Origin: Bacteroidota bacterium
GTDB taxonomy: Bacteria > Bacteroidota > Ignavibacteria > Kryptoniales > JAKASW01
Assembly (NCBI GenBank): GCA_021811615.1
Contig: JAJZNW010000032.1
Location: 78,291 to 139,213 of the forward strand
Direction of reading: 5' to 3'
Length of the DNA stretch: 60,923 nucleotides
The translations under genes and the position numbers were made by a program. Positions 9,189 to 18,628 of the stretch are shown piece by piece. The notes under the pieces were generated by a model that was given only the letters and a program-made list of their open reading frames with translations, was not told where the DNA came from and ran no database searches. Positions within the stretch are counted from its first letter, which is position 1. Every line of letters begins with the position of its first letter.

Positions 9189-9454
9189 CGCATACCTGTC
9201 AGAAGCTTCTACGTGTGACCTTCTTCACGCACCGGAAGGTTAATTCCCGGAAATCAACTTCGCATTATTCTTACGATGACATAACCTGAGTTGGACCGAG
9301 ACCCTCGATCAGGAATCTGACCGGCAAGCGCCCGAATTCATGATAGAATTTCGTCCACACGATCCAGGTTGATGGTCACTCCCGGTCAAAAATCTCAGGC
9401 GTTGAACTCATGGAGGCCTCAAGACTCAGAATGACCTTCGTCCGGTAATATCCG

Positions 9455-10675
9455 TCATTCATACCTAAGCGCTTCGATAGGATTAAGGTTTGCCGCCTTG
9501 CGTGCGGGATACCAGCCGAAGAAGATGCCGATAATAGCGGCAAACGCGAAGGCAAGGCCGATCGATTGAGGTGAAATGACGACCGGCCAGTGTTGGATAT
9601 CCGAGACGAATCTAGAGGTGAACACGCCGAGCACCACGCCGATTATTCCGCCGGCAAGACTCAGGGAAACCGCCTCAATCAGGAACTGTGTCAATACATC
9701 GCCGCCTCTGGCACCGACCGCCATTCTTATCCCGATCTCGCGCGTTCGCTCGGTCACGGACACCAGCATTATGTTCATGATCCCGATTCCCCCGACGATC
9801 AGGGAGATTGCCGCTACGCTCGCGAGAAGAAGTGTCATGGTCTTCGTTGTGGCATCCGCTGTGCTGGCAATTTCAGTCTGAGTCCTGACGGTGAAATCGT
9901 TTTGCTGCCACGGTCTCAAATTATGTTTGATCCTGAGGAATTGGGTTATCTCGTCTACGGCCGTATTTACGGCTTCGGAGGAGATAGCCGATGCAAATAA
10001 CATGTTCGCATAAATGGTCCCGGAAAGCTTCTGCTGCACCGTCGAAAAGGGGGCGATTACAATGTCATCGTTATCCTGTCCCATGGAGCTCTGCCCTTTG
10101 GAGGAAAGTACGCCGATCACTTTGAACGGCAGGTCTCTGATTTGCACGGTCGCGCCCAAAGGGATCGACCCGGTGCCGAACAAGTTGTTCGCGACAGTCT
10201 GGCCGAGGACACAGACTTTCTGGGCCGTTCGTTCATCCGAATCGGTGAAGTAACTTCCAGCCTGCACGGGCCAGTTTCGTATTTGTTCAAAGTCCGGATA
10301 AACTCCCATCACCTGCGTCTGCCAGTTCTGTGTGCCTGCTATTATCTGAGCCACAACCCTGACTACCGGTGTGACGTATTTCACCGCCGGGCACTGTGCC
10401 CTGATCGCATCGGCATCGCTCTCTGTCAGGCGGGAAGTCGCTCCTGCCTGAAATCGAACGACTCCCTGGCTTGACGCAAACGGAAAGACTATGACGACAT
10501 TCGTTCCGAGTCCCGCTATTTGCTGCTTCACGGCGTCGCTTGCGCCCTGCCCTATCGCGAGCATCGCTATGACTGCTGCCACACCGATTATGATTCCGAG
10601 CATTGTCAGGAACGACCGAAGTTTATTCCTGGCAAGTGAACGATAGGAAACTCTCAATACATTCAAAATATTCAT
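9455..10675 (-). CDS. MacB-like ABC transporter permease
   Basis: 406 residues with the MacB/FtsX fold: one N-terminal membrane helix ('LRSFLTMLGIIIGVAAVIAML'), a periplasmic domain of about 200 residues, and three C-terminal helices. The signature 'TERTREIGIRMAVGAR' follows the second helix. It overlaps its ATP-binding partner by 4 bases (ATGA). With the adaptor and TolC-like genes upstream it forms a tripartite efflux system that uses mechanotransmission to push periplasmic substrates through the outer-membrane duct. The permease and ATPase are separate genes here, unlike E. coli MacB where they are fused. Substrate unknown. Confidence 0.92.
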   Translation of the reverse strand: MNILNVLRVSYRSLARNKLRSFLTMLGIIIGVAAVIAMLAIGQGASDAVKQQIAGLGTNVVIVFPFASSQGVVRFQAGATSRLTESDADAIRAQCPAVKYVTPVVRVVAQIIAGTQNWQTQVMGVYPDFEQIRNWPVQAGSYFTDSDERTAQKVCVLGQTVANNLFGTGSIPLGATVQIRDLPFKVIGVLSSKGQSSMGQDNDDIVIAPFSTVQQKLSGTIYANMLFASAISSEAVNTAVDEITQFLRIKHNLRPWQQNDFTVRTQTEIASTADATTKTMTLLLASVAAISLIVGGIGIMNIMLVSVTERTREIGIRMAVGARGGDVLTQFLIEAVSLSLAGGIIGVVLGVFTSRFVSDIQHWPVVISPQSIGLAFAFAAIIGIFFGWYPARKAANLNPIEALRYE

Positions 10676-11427
10676 GGCTCTATCTCATCCATAGGCAGCG
10701 GTATCTTGGGCAGTTCTTCGGCTGCGATTTTCCTGTTCTCGACTTCGATAAGCTTGCTGACTTTACCGTCTCTGAAAACGATATTCCTTCCGGCAAACTG
10801 TGCGATGTCCGGTTCATGAGTCACTAGTACTACCGTGATTCCCTTGTCATTGAGTTTCTGAAAAATCTCTATGACCTCGACGCTGGTCCGGGTATCGAGA
10901 TTGCCCGTCGGCTCATCTGCAAGGATAACAACCGGGTCATTGACAAGCGACCTTGCTATGGCCACGCGCTGCTGCTGGCCGCCAGAAAGCTGGTTCGAAT
11001 AATGACCTGCGCGCTCGGCAAGTCCGACCGCTTCCAATGCTGCCATTGCCCTATCACGTCTTTGTGAAGCCGAGTGATTGTTCGAATAGAGAAGAGGAAG
11101 TTCGACATTCTCCAATGCAGTCGTCCTGGGGAGAAGGTTGAAGGCCTGGAAGACGAACCCGAGCTTGACGTTTCTGAGTTTGGCGAGCTCGTCACGGTCC
11201 AGATTAGCGACCGCAACTCCGTCCAGCAGGTATTCGCCGCTCGTCGGCGTGTCGAGGCAGCCGATGATGTTCATGAATGTCGACTTTCCCGATCCGCTTG
11301 CTCCCATGATGGCGGTGAACTCGCCTTTGTTGACCTCGAGGTTGATGCCGCGAAGCGCGTGGACCTCGACGTCTCCCATCTTGTAAATCTTCATCAGGTG
11401 CTTGACTGAAATAATCGGCTCTTCCAC
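10672..11427 (-). CDS. ABC transporter ATP-binding protein (MacB/LolD type)
   Basis: 251 residues. Walker A GASGSGKS at 42-49, Q-loop 'FVFQAFNLL', signature LSGGQ at 147-151, Walker B 'VILADEPT' ending at 174, and the H-loop in 'VLVTHEP'. This is a complete nucleotide-binding domain of the MacB/LolD/FtsE branch. The last 25 residues form a short extra tail. Begins 3 bases after the adaptor gene stop and overlaps the permease by 4 bases, so the three are surely one operon. Energises the efflux complex. Confidence 0.94.
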   Translation of the reverse strand: MEEPIISVKHLMKIYKMGDVEVHALRGINLEVNKGEFTAIMGASGSGKSTFMNIIGCLDTPTSGEYLLDGVAVANLDRDELAKLRNVKLGFVFQAFNLLPRTTALENVELPLLYSNNHSASQRRDRAMAALEAVGLAERAGHYSNQLSGGQQQRVAIARSLVNDPVVILADEPTGNLDTRTSVEVIEIFQKLNDKGITVVLVTHEPDIAQFAGRNIVFRDGKVSKLIEVENRKIAAEELPKIPLPMDEIEP

Positions 11428-11430
11428 GGA

Positions 11431-12714
11431 TTAGAACCTCCGGCCCACGAACGGATTCGACTGCCGCTGGGATGCTGCGCCGTTGGAAAGCATGCCGACA
11501 ACTACCGGCTCGCCGGGGGTCAGGTCGCCTTCCACCTGCGTACTTGTGCCGTCAGAAAGTCCGATCTTTACCCTCACCGGTTTTATCTGCTTTCCATCAA
11601 GGACCCAGACCATGAAGTAGCTGCCGGGCCGGAGTTCCCTGTTCTGGTAATTTGATTCGCCAGGTTGACCAAAGCCCTGACCCTGATTTCCTCCGTAAGC
11701 GAATGCACCGCCGTGCTGATTCCTATCTTTCTGGAATCGCTGGCGCATTCTCTCTCTGACCGAATCGGGGATGGCTTTCGCAAGCTCGGCCCGGTATTGC
11801 TCGGGCGGCATGAACCTAAGAGCGGTCGTCGGAACTTTCAAGACATCGCTGGCCTGTGCGACTTGGATTGTGAGATTCGCAGTCATTCCAGGGAGCAACT
11901 TCAAATCCGGATTAGGCACATCGATTATCACGGTGTACTCCACGACGTTCTGAACTGTAGACGGCTGTAGCCGGATCTGCGTCACCTTCCCGCTGAATAC
12001 GTCGTTCGGAAACGCATCGACGGTAAATGTGACCGGCTCGCCGACCTTCACCTGCCCGATGTCGCCTTCGTCGACAGCGGCCTGTACTTGCATATCGGAA
12101 AGATTGTTCGCGATCGTGAAAAGGGTCGGTGTACTGAAGCTCGAGGCTACCGTCTGACCTATGTCGACATTTCTTGAAATGACTACACCGGTTATGGGAG
12201 AGCGTATAGTCGCGTAACTCAAATTAATCTTCGCCTGGTCAAGCGATGTTTGCGCCTGTGCGACGTTCGCCTCAGCCGTCTGCAGGTTGCCGAGAGCGGT
12301 ATCATAGTCCGACTTTGAATCGAGATTCCGCTCGACAAGCTGCTTGACTCTGTTGAAAGTTATCTTCGCCTGGTCTTCAGCCACCAGGGTTTTCTGCAGG
12401 TTTGCCTGCGCCTGTTCGACGCTTGCCCAAAGGAAAGTCGTATCGAGCATCGCAACTATTTGCCCGCTTCTCACGTGCGAATTCCAGTCAGCATAAAGCT
12501 TTGCTATCGTACCGGAAACCTGCGTGCCTACCTGAACCGTCGTGTCGGCAGCCAGCGTCCCCGTGGCCGTGACGACCACATCGACATTCCCATGGCCGAC
12601 CTGAAGTGTCAGCCATTGTACATTTTCGGTGCTCCCCTTCCGGGCAAAGAAAGTCACTACACCCGCGATGACCACCAAAATCACGACGATTGCAACAATC
12701 TTCTTCTTTTTCAT
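11431..12714 (-). CDS. MacA-like periplasmic adaptor (membrane fusion protein)
   Basis: About 427 residues from the ATG at 12714. This start is chosen because it opens directly on a positively charged membrane anchor ('MKKKKIVAIVVILVVI') and has a GGGAAGAAG stretch upstream; the longer frame overlaps tolC. Features in order: lipoyl-like half-motif ('VDVVVTATGTL'), a long alpha-helical hairpin (roughly 80-150, rich in Ala/Gln), second lipoyl half ('ATIRSPITGVVISRNVDIGQTV'), beta-barrel and membrane-proximal domains. An insertion rich in Gln/Gly/Arg sits near 320-350. It bridges the inner-membrane ABC unit and the TolC-like duct encoded just upstream. Confidence 0.92.
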   Translation of the reverse strand: MKKKKIVAIVVILVVIAGVVTFFARKGSTENVQWLTLQVGHGNVDVVVTATGTLAADTTVQVGTQVSGTIAKLYADWNSHVRSGQIVAMLDTTFLWASVEQAQANLQKTLVAEDQAKITFNRVKQLVERNLDSKSDYDTALGNLQTAEANVAQAQTSLDQAKINLSYATIRSPITGVVISRNVDIGQTVASSFSTPTLFTIANNLSDMQVQAAVDEGDIGQVKVGEPVTFTVDAFPNDVFSGKVTQIRLQPSTVQNVVEYTVIIDVPNPDLKLLPGMTANLTIQVAQASDVLKVPTTALRFMPPEQYRAELAKAIPDSVRERMRQRFQKDRNQHGGAFAYGGNQGQGFGQPGESNYQNRELRPGSYFMVWVLDGKQIKPVRVKIGLSDGTSTQVEGDLTPGEPVVVGMLSNGAASQRQSNPFVGRRF

Positions 12715-12730
12715 TTCTTCTTCCCTGAGT

Positions 12731-14026
12731 CTACTTGATTGTTCCCATTGCCCGCTGCAGTGAAGCATACGACACGTTGTAGTCGTAGAGCGATTGGATA
12801 TACGAGATGCGGGCGTTACCGAGAGTCACCTGTGCGTCCGTAACATCGAGGGCGCTACCAGTTCCTGAGTTGTATTGTCCCACGGCGAGGCGTAAAGCTT
12901 CAGCAGCCTGTTCGACAAGCTTCTTGGCAGCCTGAATCTTCTCGGCGGCTTCCTGGAGCGCGTACTCCTGTTGTTGGACATCCAGATACAACGTTTGCAT
13001 AACTATGTCATTGGACGCCTCCGCACCCTTAAGGTTTGCTTTCGCCTGATCGATCCCGGCATCGAGCGCGAACCCTTCGAAAATCGGGACGGAGAGAGTG
13101 AGGCCCACGTTCCAGCTGGGGAAAAGAGGCTGCGGATCTGCGCCGTTCCATTTATATCCTGCGGTGGCATTTATGTCCGGAAGGACCTGGGTCCACGCTT
13201 CAGTCAGGAGCGATTTATTGGCCTGCACCTGCGCGCGGCTCGCAAGTAGCTCCGGTCTGCTCTTCAAAGCGGTCTCAATGGCCAAGTCCATCGGAATGTT
13301 CACGTACTTCACATCGAGATTGTCCTGGAGCTCAAAATGGGGAGGGAGATTCACGCCGAGGACATTCTCTAACTGCACTCTCGCGATCTTCACGTTGTTA
13401 ACCGCCTGAATCAGACTGACCCTTGCGTTGGCGACCTCCACTTCGGCATTCACAACGTCATATTGTGGTACAGTGCCAGCCTTATAGAAAGCTTTCGCCT
13501 GCCTGAGATGATCTTCCGCTTCCGACACCGTTTCGCTGTCGACTTCGACGACCCTTACAGCGGCGAGGTAATTGAAGTAAGAGATGTGCGTATTTAGCAC
13601 AACGTCCTCGGTAGTGCTTCTGAGATCCTGATGCGAGACCCTCACAAGGTCTGAGGATGCGGCAACCCGGGAAATTGTTTTGCCGAAGTCGAATATCGTT
13701 TGTGATGCCGTGAAGCCGGCGGAGAAATTGTCGAAATAGCCCTCCCTTGCGATGGGACCGAACACGAAGGTGCCGCCGTTCCTCGCGGCGCTGGCAGTTC
13801 CCATTATTTGCGGCATGTAGGCCGATGTGGACAATTTCAGATTTGCCCTCGAAGCATCGAGGCCGCCTTCGGCAAGCCGAATCTGCGGGTTGTATTTCAA
13901 CGCTATCCCGACGCACTGCTCCAGCGTCAAGGAATCACTGCCGGCAAGCGCCGTGGGCGTTCCTTTGACACTCTGACCGAGTACAACCATAGGTATAAGC
14001 AAAAAGGAAAGGATAAACTTATTCAT
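12731..14026 (-). CDS. TolC-family outer-membrane efflux protein
   Basis: About 431 residues with a signal peptide (ending near 'VVLG-QS'). Duplicated outer-membrane efflux repeats consist of long amphipathic helices ('YDVVNAEVEVANARVSLIQAVNNVK', 'ALDVTDAQVTLGNARISYIQS' regions) alternating with barrel strands. It forms the trimeric outer-membrane channel of the MacAB-like pump encoded by the next three genes, which start 16 bases downstream. The ATG at 14026 has GGAG just upstream and gives the cleanest signal peptide; the longer frame would begin at a TTG. Confidence 0.92.
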   Translation of the reverse strand: MNKFILSFLLIPMVVLGQSVKGTPTALAGSDSLTLEQCVGIALKYNPQIRLAEGGLDASRANLKLSTSAYMPQIMGTASAARNGGTFVFGPIAREGYFDNFSAGFTASQTIFDFGKTISRVAASSDLVRVSHQDLRSTTEDVVLNTHISYFNYLAAVRVVEVDSETVSEAEDHLRQAKAFYKAGTVPQYDVVNAEVEVANARVSLIQAVNNVKIARVQLENVLGVNLPPHFELQDNLDVKYVNIPMDLAIETALKSRPELLASRAQVQANKSLLTEAWTQVLPDINATAGYKWNGADPQPLFPSWNVGLTLSVPIFEGFALDAGIDQAKANLKGAEASNDIVMQTLYLDVQQQEYALQEAAEKIQAAKKLVEQAAEALRLAVGQYNSGTGSALDVTDAQVTLGNARISYIQSLYDYNVSYASLQRAMGTIK

Positions 14027-14079
14027 AGTCTCCAACGTTAATTGTGATTATAGACGGCGTTTCTGGAAAGAAGTTCGAT

Positions 14080-14562
14080 TTAGAGCTTGTATCCGATCTT
14101 CCTCAAGAAATTGTGGCGAGACTCCCTATCAGAATCGGTTTCGATTCCTTTGGTTTTGACCCCGTCTACGACTCCGAGTATTCCCCTCCCTTGCTCCGTT
14201 TCCGCCACGACCACCTCAACCGGGTTTCCAGTCGCGCAAAATATTCCTGCGACTTCAGCGACGTTCTTTATGGTATTTAGAATGTTCACAGGGAAGCCGT
14301 CCCTCATGAAGATTATGAACGAGTGCCCGGCCGAAATTTCCATCGCCCGTTTTTTTGCCAGTTCGGTCAGCTCATCGTCATTGCCGCTGAATCTTACAAG
14401 CGCCGGCCCGGACGACTCACAGAAGCCGATCCCGAATTTCATCTGAGGGACAGTCTCGACGACAGCCTCGTGCAAATCCTCAACAGTCTTGATGAAGTGA
14501 GCCTGACCGAGTATGAGATTTACATCTTCGGGCTTTTCAATTTTCACGACCTTCAGTTCCAT
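14080..14562 (-). CDS. Adenosine-specific kinase (DUF355 family)
   Basis: 160 residues from '[16 protein letters not shown]'. The sequence matches the small, well-conserved adenosine-specific kinase family first described structurally from archaea: '[14 protein letters not shown]', '[16 protein letters not shown]', '[16 protein letters not shown]', '[18 protein letters not shown]' and '[10 protein letters not shown]' blocks. It is thought to phosphorylate adenosine or bind AMP; the physiological role is poorly known. It sits between an amidohydrolase gene and the efflux operon on the same strand with gaps of about 50 bases, which may be chance rather than function. Full length for the family. 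Confidence 0.85.
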   Translation of the reverse strand: MELKVVKIEKPEDVNLILGQAHFIKTVEDLHEAVVETVPQMKFGIGFCESSGPALVRFSGNDDELTELAKKRAMEISAGHSFIIFMRDGFPVNILNTIKNVAEVAGIFCATGNPVEVVVAETEQGRGILGVVDGVKTKGIETDSDRESRHNFLRKIGYKL

Positions 14563-14610
14563 CGCATCCTCCAATTAGCTGATGAACAACTATCGCCGGG
14601 ACCTCAACAC

Positions 14611-16368
14611 TCAACGCGAACTCCACGCTTGAGCGAGCGGATTTTCGTAGACGAGCCTGCCTCCGACAATCGTTGCCATGATCGTGTCGTGAGGGATTTC
14701 GTCATGCGACATGCTGTGGAGATTTGTTTTCAAAATAGTGAAGTCGGCATATTTACCTACCGTAATACTTCCCTTCTCAGCCTCCTGGAAAGCGGCGTAG
14801 GCTGGCCAGACGGTGAAGGATTTCAGGGCCTCGGATAGGGACATCCGCTGATCCGGAAAAAAGCCTCCGTCAAAGTCCGCACTGTCGATGGCCGCATCGG
14901 GGCTGAGCTGGAAATATTTTTCTGCATCGTCAAAGGTCCGGGGCAACCCGTTCAAATCGCGCCGCGTGACAGCGGAATAAATCCCGATCCTCGGATCCGG
15001 GCTTTGGTTGGGAAAGTCAGAACCGGAGACAATGATGTTGCCCCTGCTGAGCAGCGACTGCCACGCAAAGGCGTTCCTGGTTCTCTCAGGACCCAACCTC
15101 GACTCCACCCAGTACATATCGGAAGTACAAACCGACGGCTGCATCGACGGGATAATGCCGAGTTCCTTGAACCTGGGGATATCTCTGCTGAGGAGGACGT
15201 CTGCGCACTCTATCCTCAGCCGTGGATCGCCAACTTTCGCGACCTTCAATGCTTTCTCATAAGCGTCCAGGACGACGTCGTTGGCCCTGTCGCCGTGAGC
15301 TTCAGTGCAGACCTGGAAACCAGACGACAGCGATGCGATCGCGAGATTCTCCAGACTCCCTTCGCTCATCAGCGTGGCCCCAAACTGATCCGGCTCATCA
15401 GAGTATTCCCGGACGAGCGCCCCCTCGTGCGATGCCAGCGGGCCATCCATGTCGACCCTTACGGAACGCATTGTGAAATAGTCTTTGTAATTGACGATCC
15501 GGCCCGACTTCAGGATGGCGGGGAGGGTGGTGTCGTCGCCGTCGTACATGGCGTAGATTCTAATTTTCAACTTATGCTGGTCGGCAAGAAGCTTATAAGC
15601 ATCTAGCGTATGCCGGCCGATCCCTGCATCCTGCACTTCCGTAATGCCGTATCGTGCGCAAGTATCCGAAGCCAGCTCGATCGCTTCCTCGATATCGTCT
15701 TCCGACGGGCGGGGAATCCTGGACGTAACGAGCGCGATCGCAGAGCCCGCAAGTATTCCGTTCGGGTTGCCCTTGTTATCCCTAACAATAACCCCACCCT
15801 GTGGGGCTTTCGTGTTCCGGTCGATCCCGACCAATCGAAGGACCTTCTCGTTTACCCAGACCGCTTCGCCGTTTGAGCTCACGAGGAACACATAATTATC
15901 GGGGGCGGCCCTGTCGAGGAGACCTCCGAGGTCCTTAAGACTCTCGTGCCATAGCGTCGGGTTCCAACCGCTTCCGCGGATCCAACCTCCGAGCCTCGTT
16001 CTGGCAGTCGCTTCTTCGACGAGCGTGGCCACTTCCTGTGGAGAGCGAGCACCCGACAGATTGATAGTCTGAAGACTCATGCCGAGATCCACCATATGCG
16101 CGTGGCCGTCTATCAATCCGGGAAGGACGTATGCACCATGAAGGTTCAACGTCCTCGTTCCAGAGAAGTGAGATGTGACGCCGTCGTCGGTGCCGACACC
16201 GACGATTTTGCCGCCGTTGACGGCGACAGCTTCCGCCATCGGATAGGCGGGATCCATCGTCTGGACCTGTCCGTTCGTCAGGACGAGGTCCACCTTCAGT
16301 TTCTGCGGCGAGCAAGAGGCGATGATTATTGCGAGGATTACGACTGCGGCGGGTTTGATGTACTTCAT
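14611..16368 (-). CDS. Amidohydrolase lipoprotein, YtcJ-like
   Basis: 585 residues with a lipoprotein signal (lipobox IIASC, residues 15-19). Amidohydrolase fold of the YtcJ type: N-terminal beta-sandwich ('DLVLTNGQVQTMDPAYP'), first metal motif 'GLIDGHAHMVDLG', a later metal-binding histidine in 'VCTEAHGDRAND', and the aspartate in 'IIVSGSDFP'. It then returns to the sandwich ('GSITVGKYADFTIL'). Members hydrolyse amide-like bonds; the substrate cannot be inferred. Being lipid-anchored it acts outside the cytoplasm. First gene of the minus-strand run that leads into the efflux genes. Confidence 0.88.
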   Translation of the reverse strand: MKYIKPAAVVILAIIIASCSPQKLKVDLVLTNGQVQTMDPAYPMAEAVAVNGGKIVGVGTDDGVTSHFSGTRTLNLHGAYVLPGLIDGHAHMVDLGMSLQTINLSGARSPQEVATLVEEATARTRLGGWIRGSGWNPTLWHESLKDLGGLLDRAAPDNYVFLVSSNGEAVWVNEKVLRLVGIDRNTKAPQGGVIVRDNKGNPNGILAGSAIALVTSRIPRPSEDDIEEAIELASDTCARYGITEVQDAGIGRHTLDAYKLLADQHKLKIRIYAMYDGDDTTLPAILKSGRIVNYKDYFTMRSVRVDMDGPLASHEGALVREYSDEPDQFGATLMSEGSLENLAIASLSSGFQVCTEAHGDRANDVVLDAYEKALKVAKVGDPRLRIECADVLLSRDIPRFKELGIIPSMQPSVCTSDMYWVESRLGPERTRNAFAWQSLLSRGNIIVSGSDFPNQSPDPRIGIYSAVTRRDLNGLPRTFDDAEKYFQLSPDAAIDSADFDGGFFPDQRMSLSEALKSFTVWPAYAAFQEAEKGSITVGKYADFTILKTNLHSMSHDEIPHDTIMATIVGGRLVYENPLAQAWSSR

Positions 16369-16530
16369 TTATTCCTCATCTGATTCGATAGAATTTACAA
16401 AACGACAGAAGAATTCACCACACTCAAGAATTGCAGGAAATCCGATTAAAAGACTAAGAGTACACTACCTGGGCTATTCACAAATCTAACCGTCGGAGGG
16501 CCGTTGCTTAAGATTATCAGACAGGCTGCT

Positions 16531-16548
16531 GGAGCGAAGGATCGCTCC
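16531..16548. other. Perfect hairpin in the amidohydrolase/YbjQ intergenic region
   Basis: GGAGCGA at 16531-16537 and TCGCTCC at 16542-16548 enclose a 4-base loop, a perfect 7-bp stem. The 308-base region 16369-16676 separates divergent genes and shows no other coding signal. The hairpin is in the 5' leader side of the YbjQ gene, about 130 bases before its ATG. Function unknown. Confidence 0.45.
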
Positions 16549-16676
16549 CGGCGTATTCGACACCCGATGTTCCATTATGTTGGGAGGCGACATTGTGAAA
16601 TACCTGTCCCCCGGCTATATTCACTGGACAAATTGTTGCGAGTCGTATCACAACCTTACACACAAGGAGGTCTTCG

Positions 16677-17006
16677 ATGGACCATTCAATGACCACAACG
16701 ACATTCGAACTCGAGGGGTATAAGATCACAAGACAGCTGGGAGTTGTCCGCGGCATCACCGTGAGATCGAGATCCGTGTTCGGCACCATCGGCGGATCGT
16801 TGCAGACTCTATTCGGCGGTAATATCACACTTTTCACCGAGCTCTGTGAGAAAAGCCGCGAAGAAGCTTTCGAGATGATGGTGGAACATGCCGAGCAGGT
16901 CGGTGCAAACGCAATCGTAGGCGTGAGATATGACGCGACAGAGTTGATGAACGGCGTCACCGAGGTCCTTTGTTATGGTACAGCTGTCGTGGTATCACAC
17001 ACCTGA
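16677..17006 (+). CDS. YbjQ/UPF0145 family protein
   Basis: 109 residues, full length for the family. Conserved blocks 'GVVRGITVRSRSVFGTIGGSLQ', 'LCEKSREEAFEMMVEHAEQVGANAIVGVRYD' and the C-terminal 'VLCYGTAVVV' are all present. The family folds as a small alpha/beta pentamer annotated as putative heavy-metal-binding, with no firm biochemical role. The ATG is well supported by AAGGAGG with a six-base spacer. Glutamate dehydrogenase follows on the same strand after 64 bases. Confidence 0.92.
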   Translation: MDHSMTTTTFELEGYKITRQLGVVRGITVRSRSVFGTIGGSLQTLFGGNITLFTELCEKSREEAFEMMVEHAEQVGANAIVGVRYDATELMNGVTEVLCYGTAVVVSHT

Positions 17007-17070
17007 ATTCAAAATATATTTCACATGAGGAATACGTGAAAATACCCAACCACAAAAACAGGGTAAAACT

Positions 17071-18492
17071 ATGCCAAACACAAAACATGCCATCAGCTTC
17101 TTCGAAAATGTGAACCGCAATTTCGACAGGGCTGCCCAATTCACGAGCTACCCACAAGGATTGCTCGAACAAATCAAAGGGTGCAACAGCGTTTACTCAT
17201 TTCAGTTTCCCGTGCGGACTTCAAAAGGACTACAGGTCTTGCGGGGATGGAGGGTCGAGCACAGTTACCACAAGCTACCCGTCAAGGGCGGTATAAGATA
17301 CTCGGCTATGGTTGACGAGGACGAGGTAAAAGCTCTTGCTGCCCTGATGACCTACAAATGCGCGGTAGTTGACGTGCCGTTCGGCGGAGCGAAGGGTGCG
17401 ATAAAATTCAATCCGAAGGAATACACGGAGACCGATGTCGAAGTCATAACGAGACGCTACACCACGGAGCTGATCAGAAAGAACTACATCGGACCCGGTG
17501 TCGATGTGCCGGCCCCGGACTACGGTTCAGGATCGAGAGAGATGGCCTGGATCGCGGACACATATTCGACTTTCTATCCGGGGAAGATCGACGCTCTCGC
17601 ATGCGTCACCGGAAAACCCGTTGCGGAAGGCGGTGTTCGTGGAAGGACGGAAGCGACGGGAAGAGGCATTTTCTACGGCCTACAGGAAGCATGCGATAAC
17701 GCAGAAGACATGAAAAAGTTGGGATTAACCCGCGGCCTGTCAGGAAAGCGAGTCGTGGTACAGGGGCTCGGAAACGTCGGTTACCATGCCGCGAAGTTCT
17801 GCCAGGAGGGTGGTGCGGTGATAGTCGCGTTTGCGGAGTACGAAGGTGCCATATACGATCCGAAAGGCCTCGATGTGGACGCGGTCGTAAAACATCGGAA
17901 GGAAACAGGGTCGATCCTCAGGTTCCCGGGTGCGAAGGACCTCGGACATTCACTCGAGGCGCTGGAGTTGGACTGCGACATCCTTATTCCGGCAGCGCTG
18001 GAGGAACAAATAACCGAAGAGAACTCCCCGCGCGTGAAGGCGAAGATTATCGGCGAGGGTGCAAATGGTCCGACGACCGTCGGCGCCGAGGAAATATTGC
18101 TGAAGAAGAACGTCATGGTTGTCCCTGACATGTTTCTTAACGCTGGTGGAGTAACGGTTTCCTACTTCGAATGGCTGAAGAACCTTTCGCATGTCAGGTT
18201 CGGAAGGATGGACAAGCGGTTCGAACATTCAGCGTTTGACAAAATACTTCACGCCGTCGAACAGACAACCGGGAAATCGTTCACCGAAACCGAACGAACT
18301 GCGATAACGAAGGGTGCCGACGAGATCGACCTCGTCAACTCCGGGCTCGAAGAGACGATGACGGGAGCATACAACCAGATAAGGGAAATATTGAAGAGCG
18401 ACACCAGGATACCGGACCTGCGTACCGCGGCATTCTTAAACGCGATAAACAAGATTGCGACAGCTTATATGGAGCTCGGAATATTCCCGTGA
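17071..18492 (+). CDS. gdhA: Glutamate dehydrogenase (Glu/Leu/Phe/Val dehydrogenase family)
   Basis: 473 residues. Contains the substrate-binding 'VKGGIRYS' and '[21 protein letters not shown]' blocks with the catalytic lysine region, the '[20 protein letters not shown]' block, and a C-terminal Rossmann domain ('[16 protein letters not shown]'). Catalyses reversible oxidative deamination of glutamate to 2-oxoglutarate and ammonia. Longer than the common 410-450-residue hexameric enzymes owing to insertions in the C-terminal third. A strong hairpin follows the stop. Family certain; glutamate specificity is the likeliest reading. Confidence 0.93.
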   Translation: MPNTKHAISFFENVNRNFDRAAQFTSYPQGLLEQIKGCNSVYSFQFPVRTSKGLQVLRGWRVEHSYHKLPVKGGIRYSAMVDEDEVKALAALMTYKCAVVDVPFGGAKGAIKFNPKEYTETDVEVITRRYTTELIRKNYIGPGVDVPAPDYGSGSREMAWIADTYSTFYPGKIDALACVTGKPVAEGGVRGRTEATGRGIFYGLQEACDNAEDMKKLGLTRGLSGKRVVVQGLGNVGYHAAKFCQEGGAVIVAFAEYEGAIYDPKGLDVDAVVKHRKETGSILRFPGAKDLGHSLEALELDCDILIPAALEEQITEENSPRVKAKIIGEGANGPTTVGAEEILLKKNVMVVPDMFLNAGGVTVSYFEWLKNLSHVRFGRMDKRFEHSAFDKILHAVEQTTGKSFTETERTAITKGADEIDLVNSGLEETMTGAYNQIREILKSDTRIPDLRTAAFLNAINKIATAYMELGIFP

Positions 18493-18545
18493 GAACCATC
18501 GTTGCCTGAGAGCGAAAGACATCGGGGAATCAGATGAATGCGATA

Positions 18546-18585
18546 CCGGCACCCCACGATGGATCGTGGCGGTGCCGGATTGTTT
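18546..18585 (+). terminator. Strong bipartite hairpin after the dehydrogenase gene
   Basis: CCGGCACC (18546-18553) pairs with GGTGCCGG (18571-18578), and inside it CCACGAT pairs with ATCGTGG, giving a nearly continuous long stem between convergent genes. It is followed by ATTGTTT, a modest T-rich tract, so it probably terminates the plus-strand transcript. Confidence 0.7.
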
Positions 18586-18628
18586 GACGCTTCTCCGGCC
18601 GTAATTCTCTCTCTTTTTCACTTCGCCT

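Noticed and set aside
9189..9454. Possible gene or tRNA between ogt and the MacB-like permease
   Set aside because: No cloverleaf, no codon pattern; only short palindromes such as AGAAGCTTCT.
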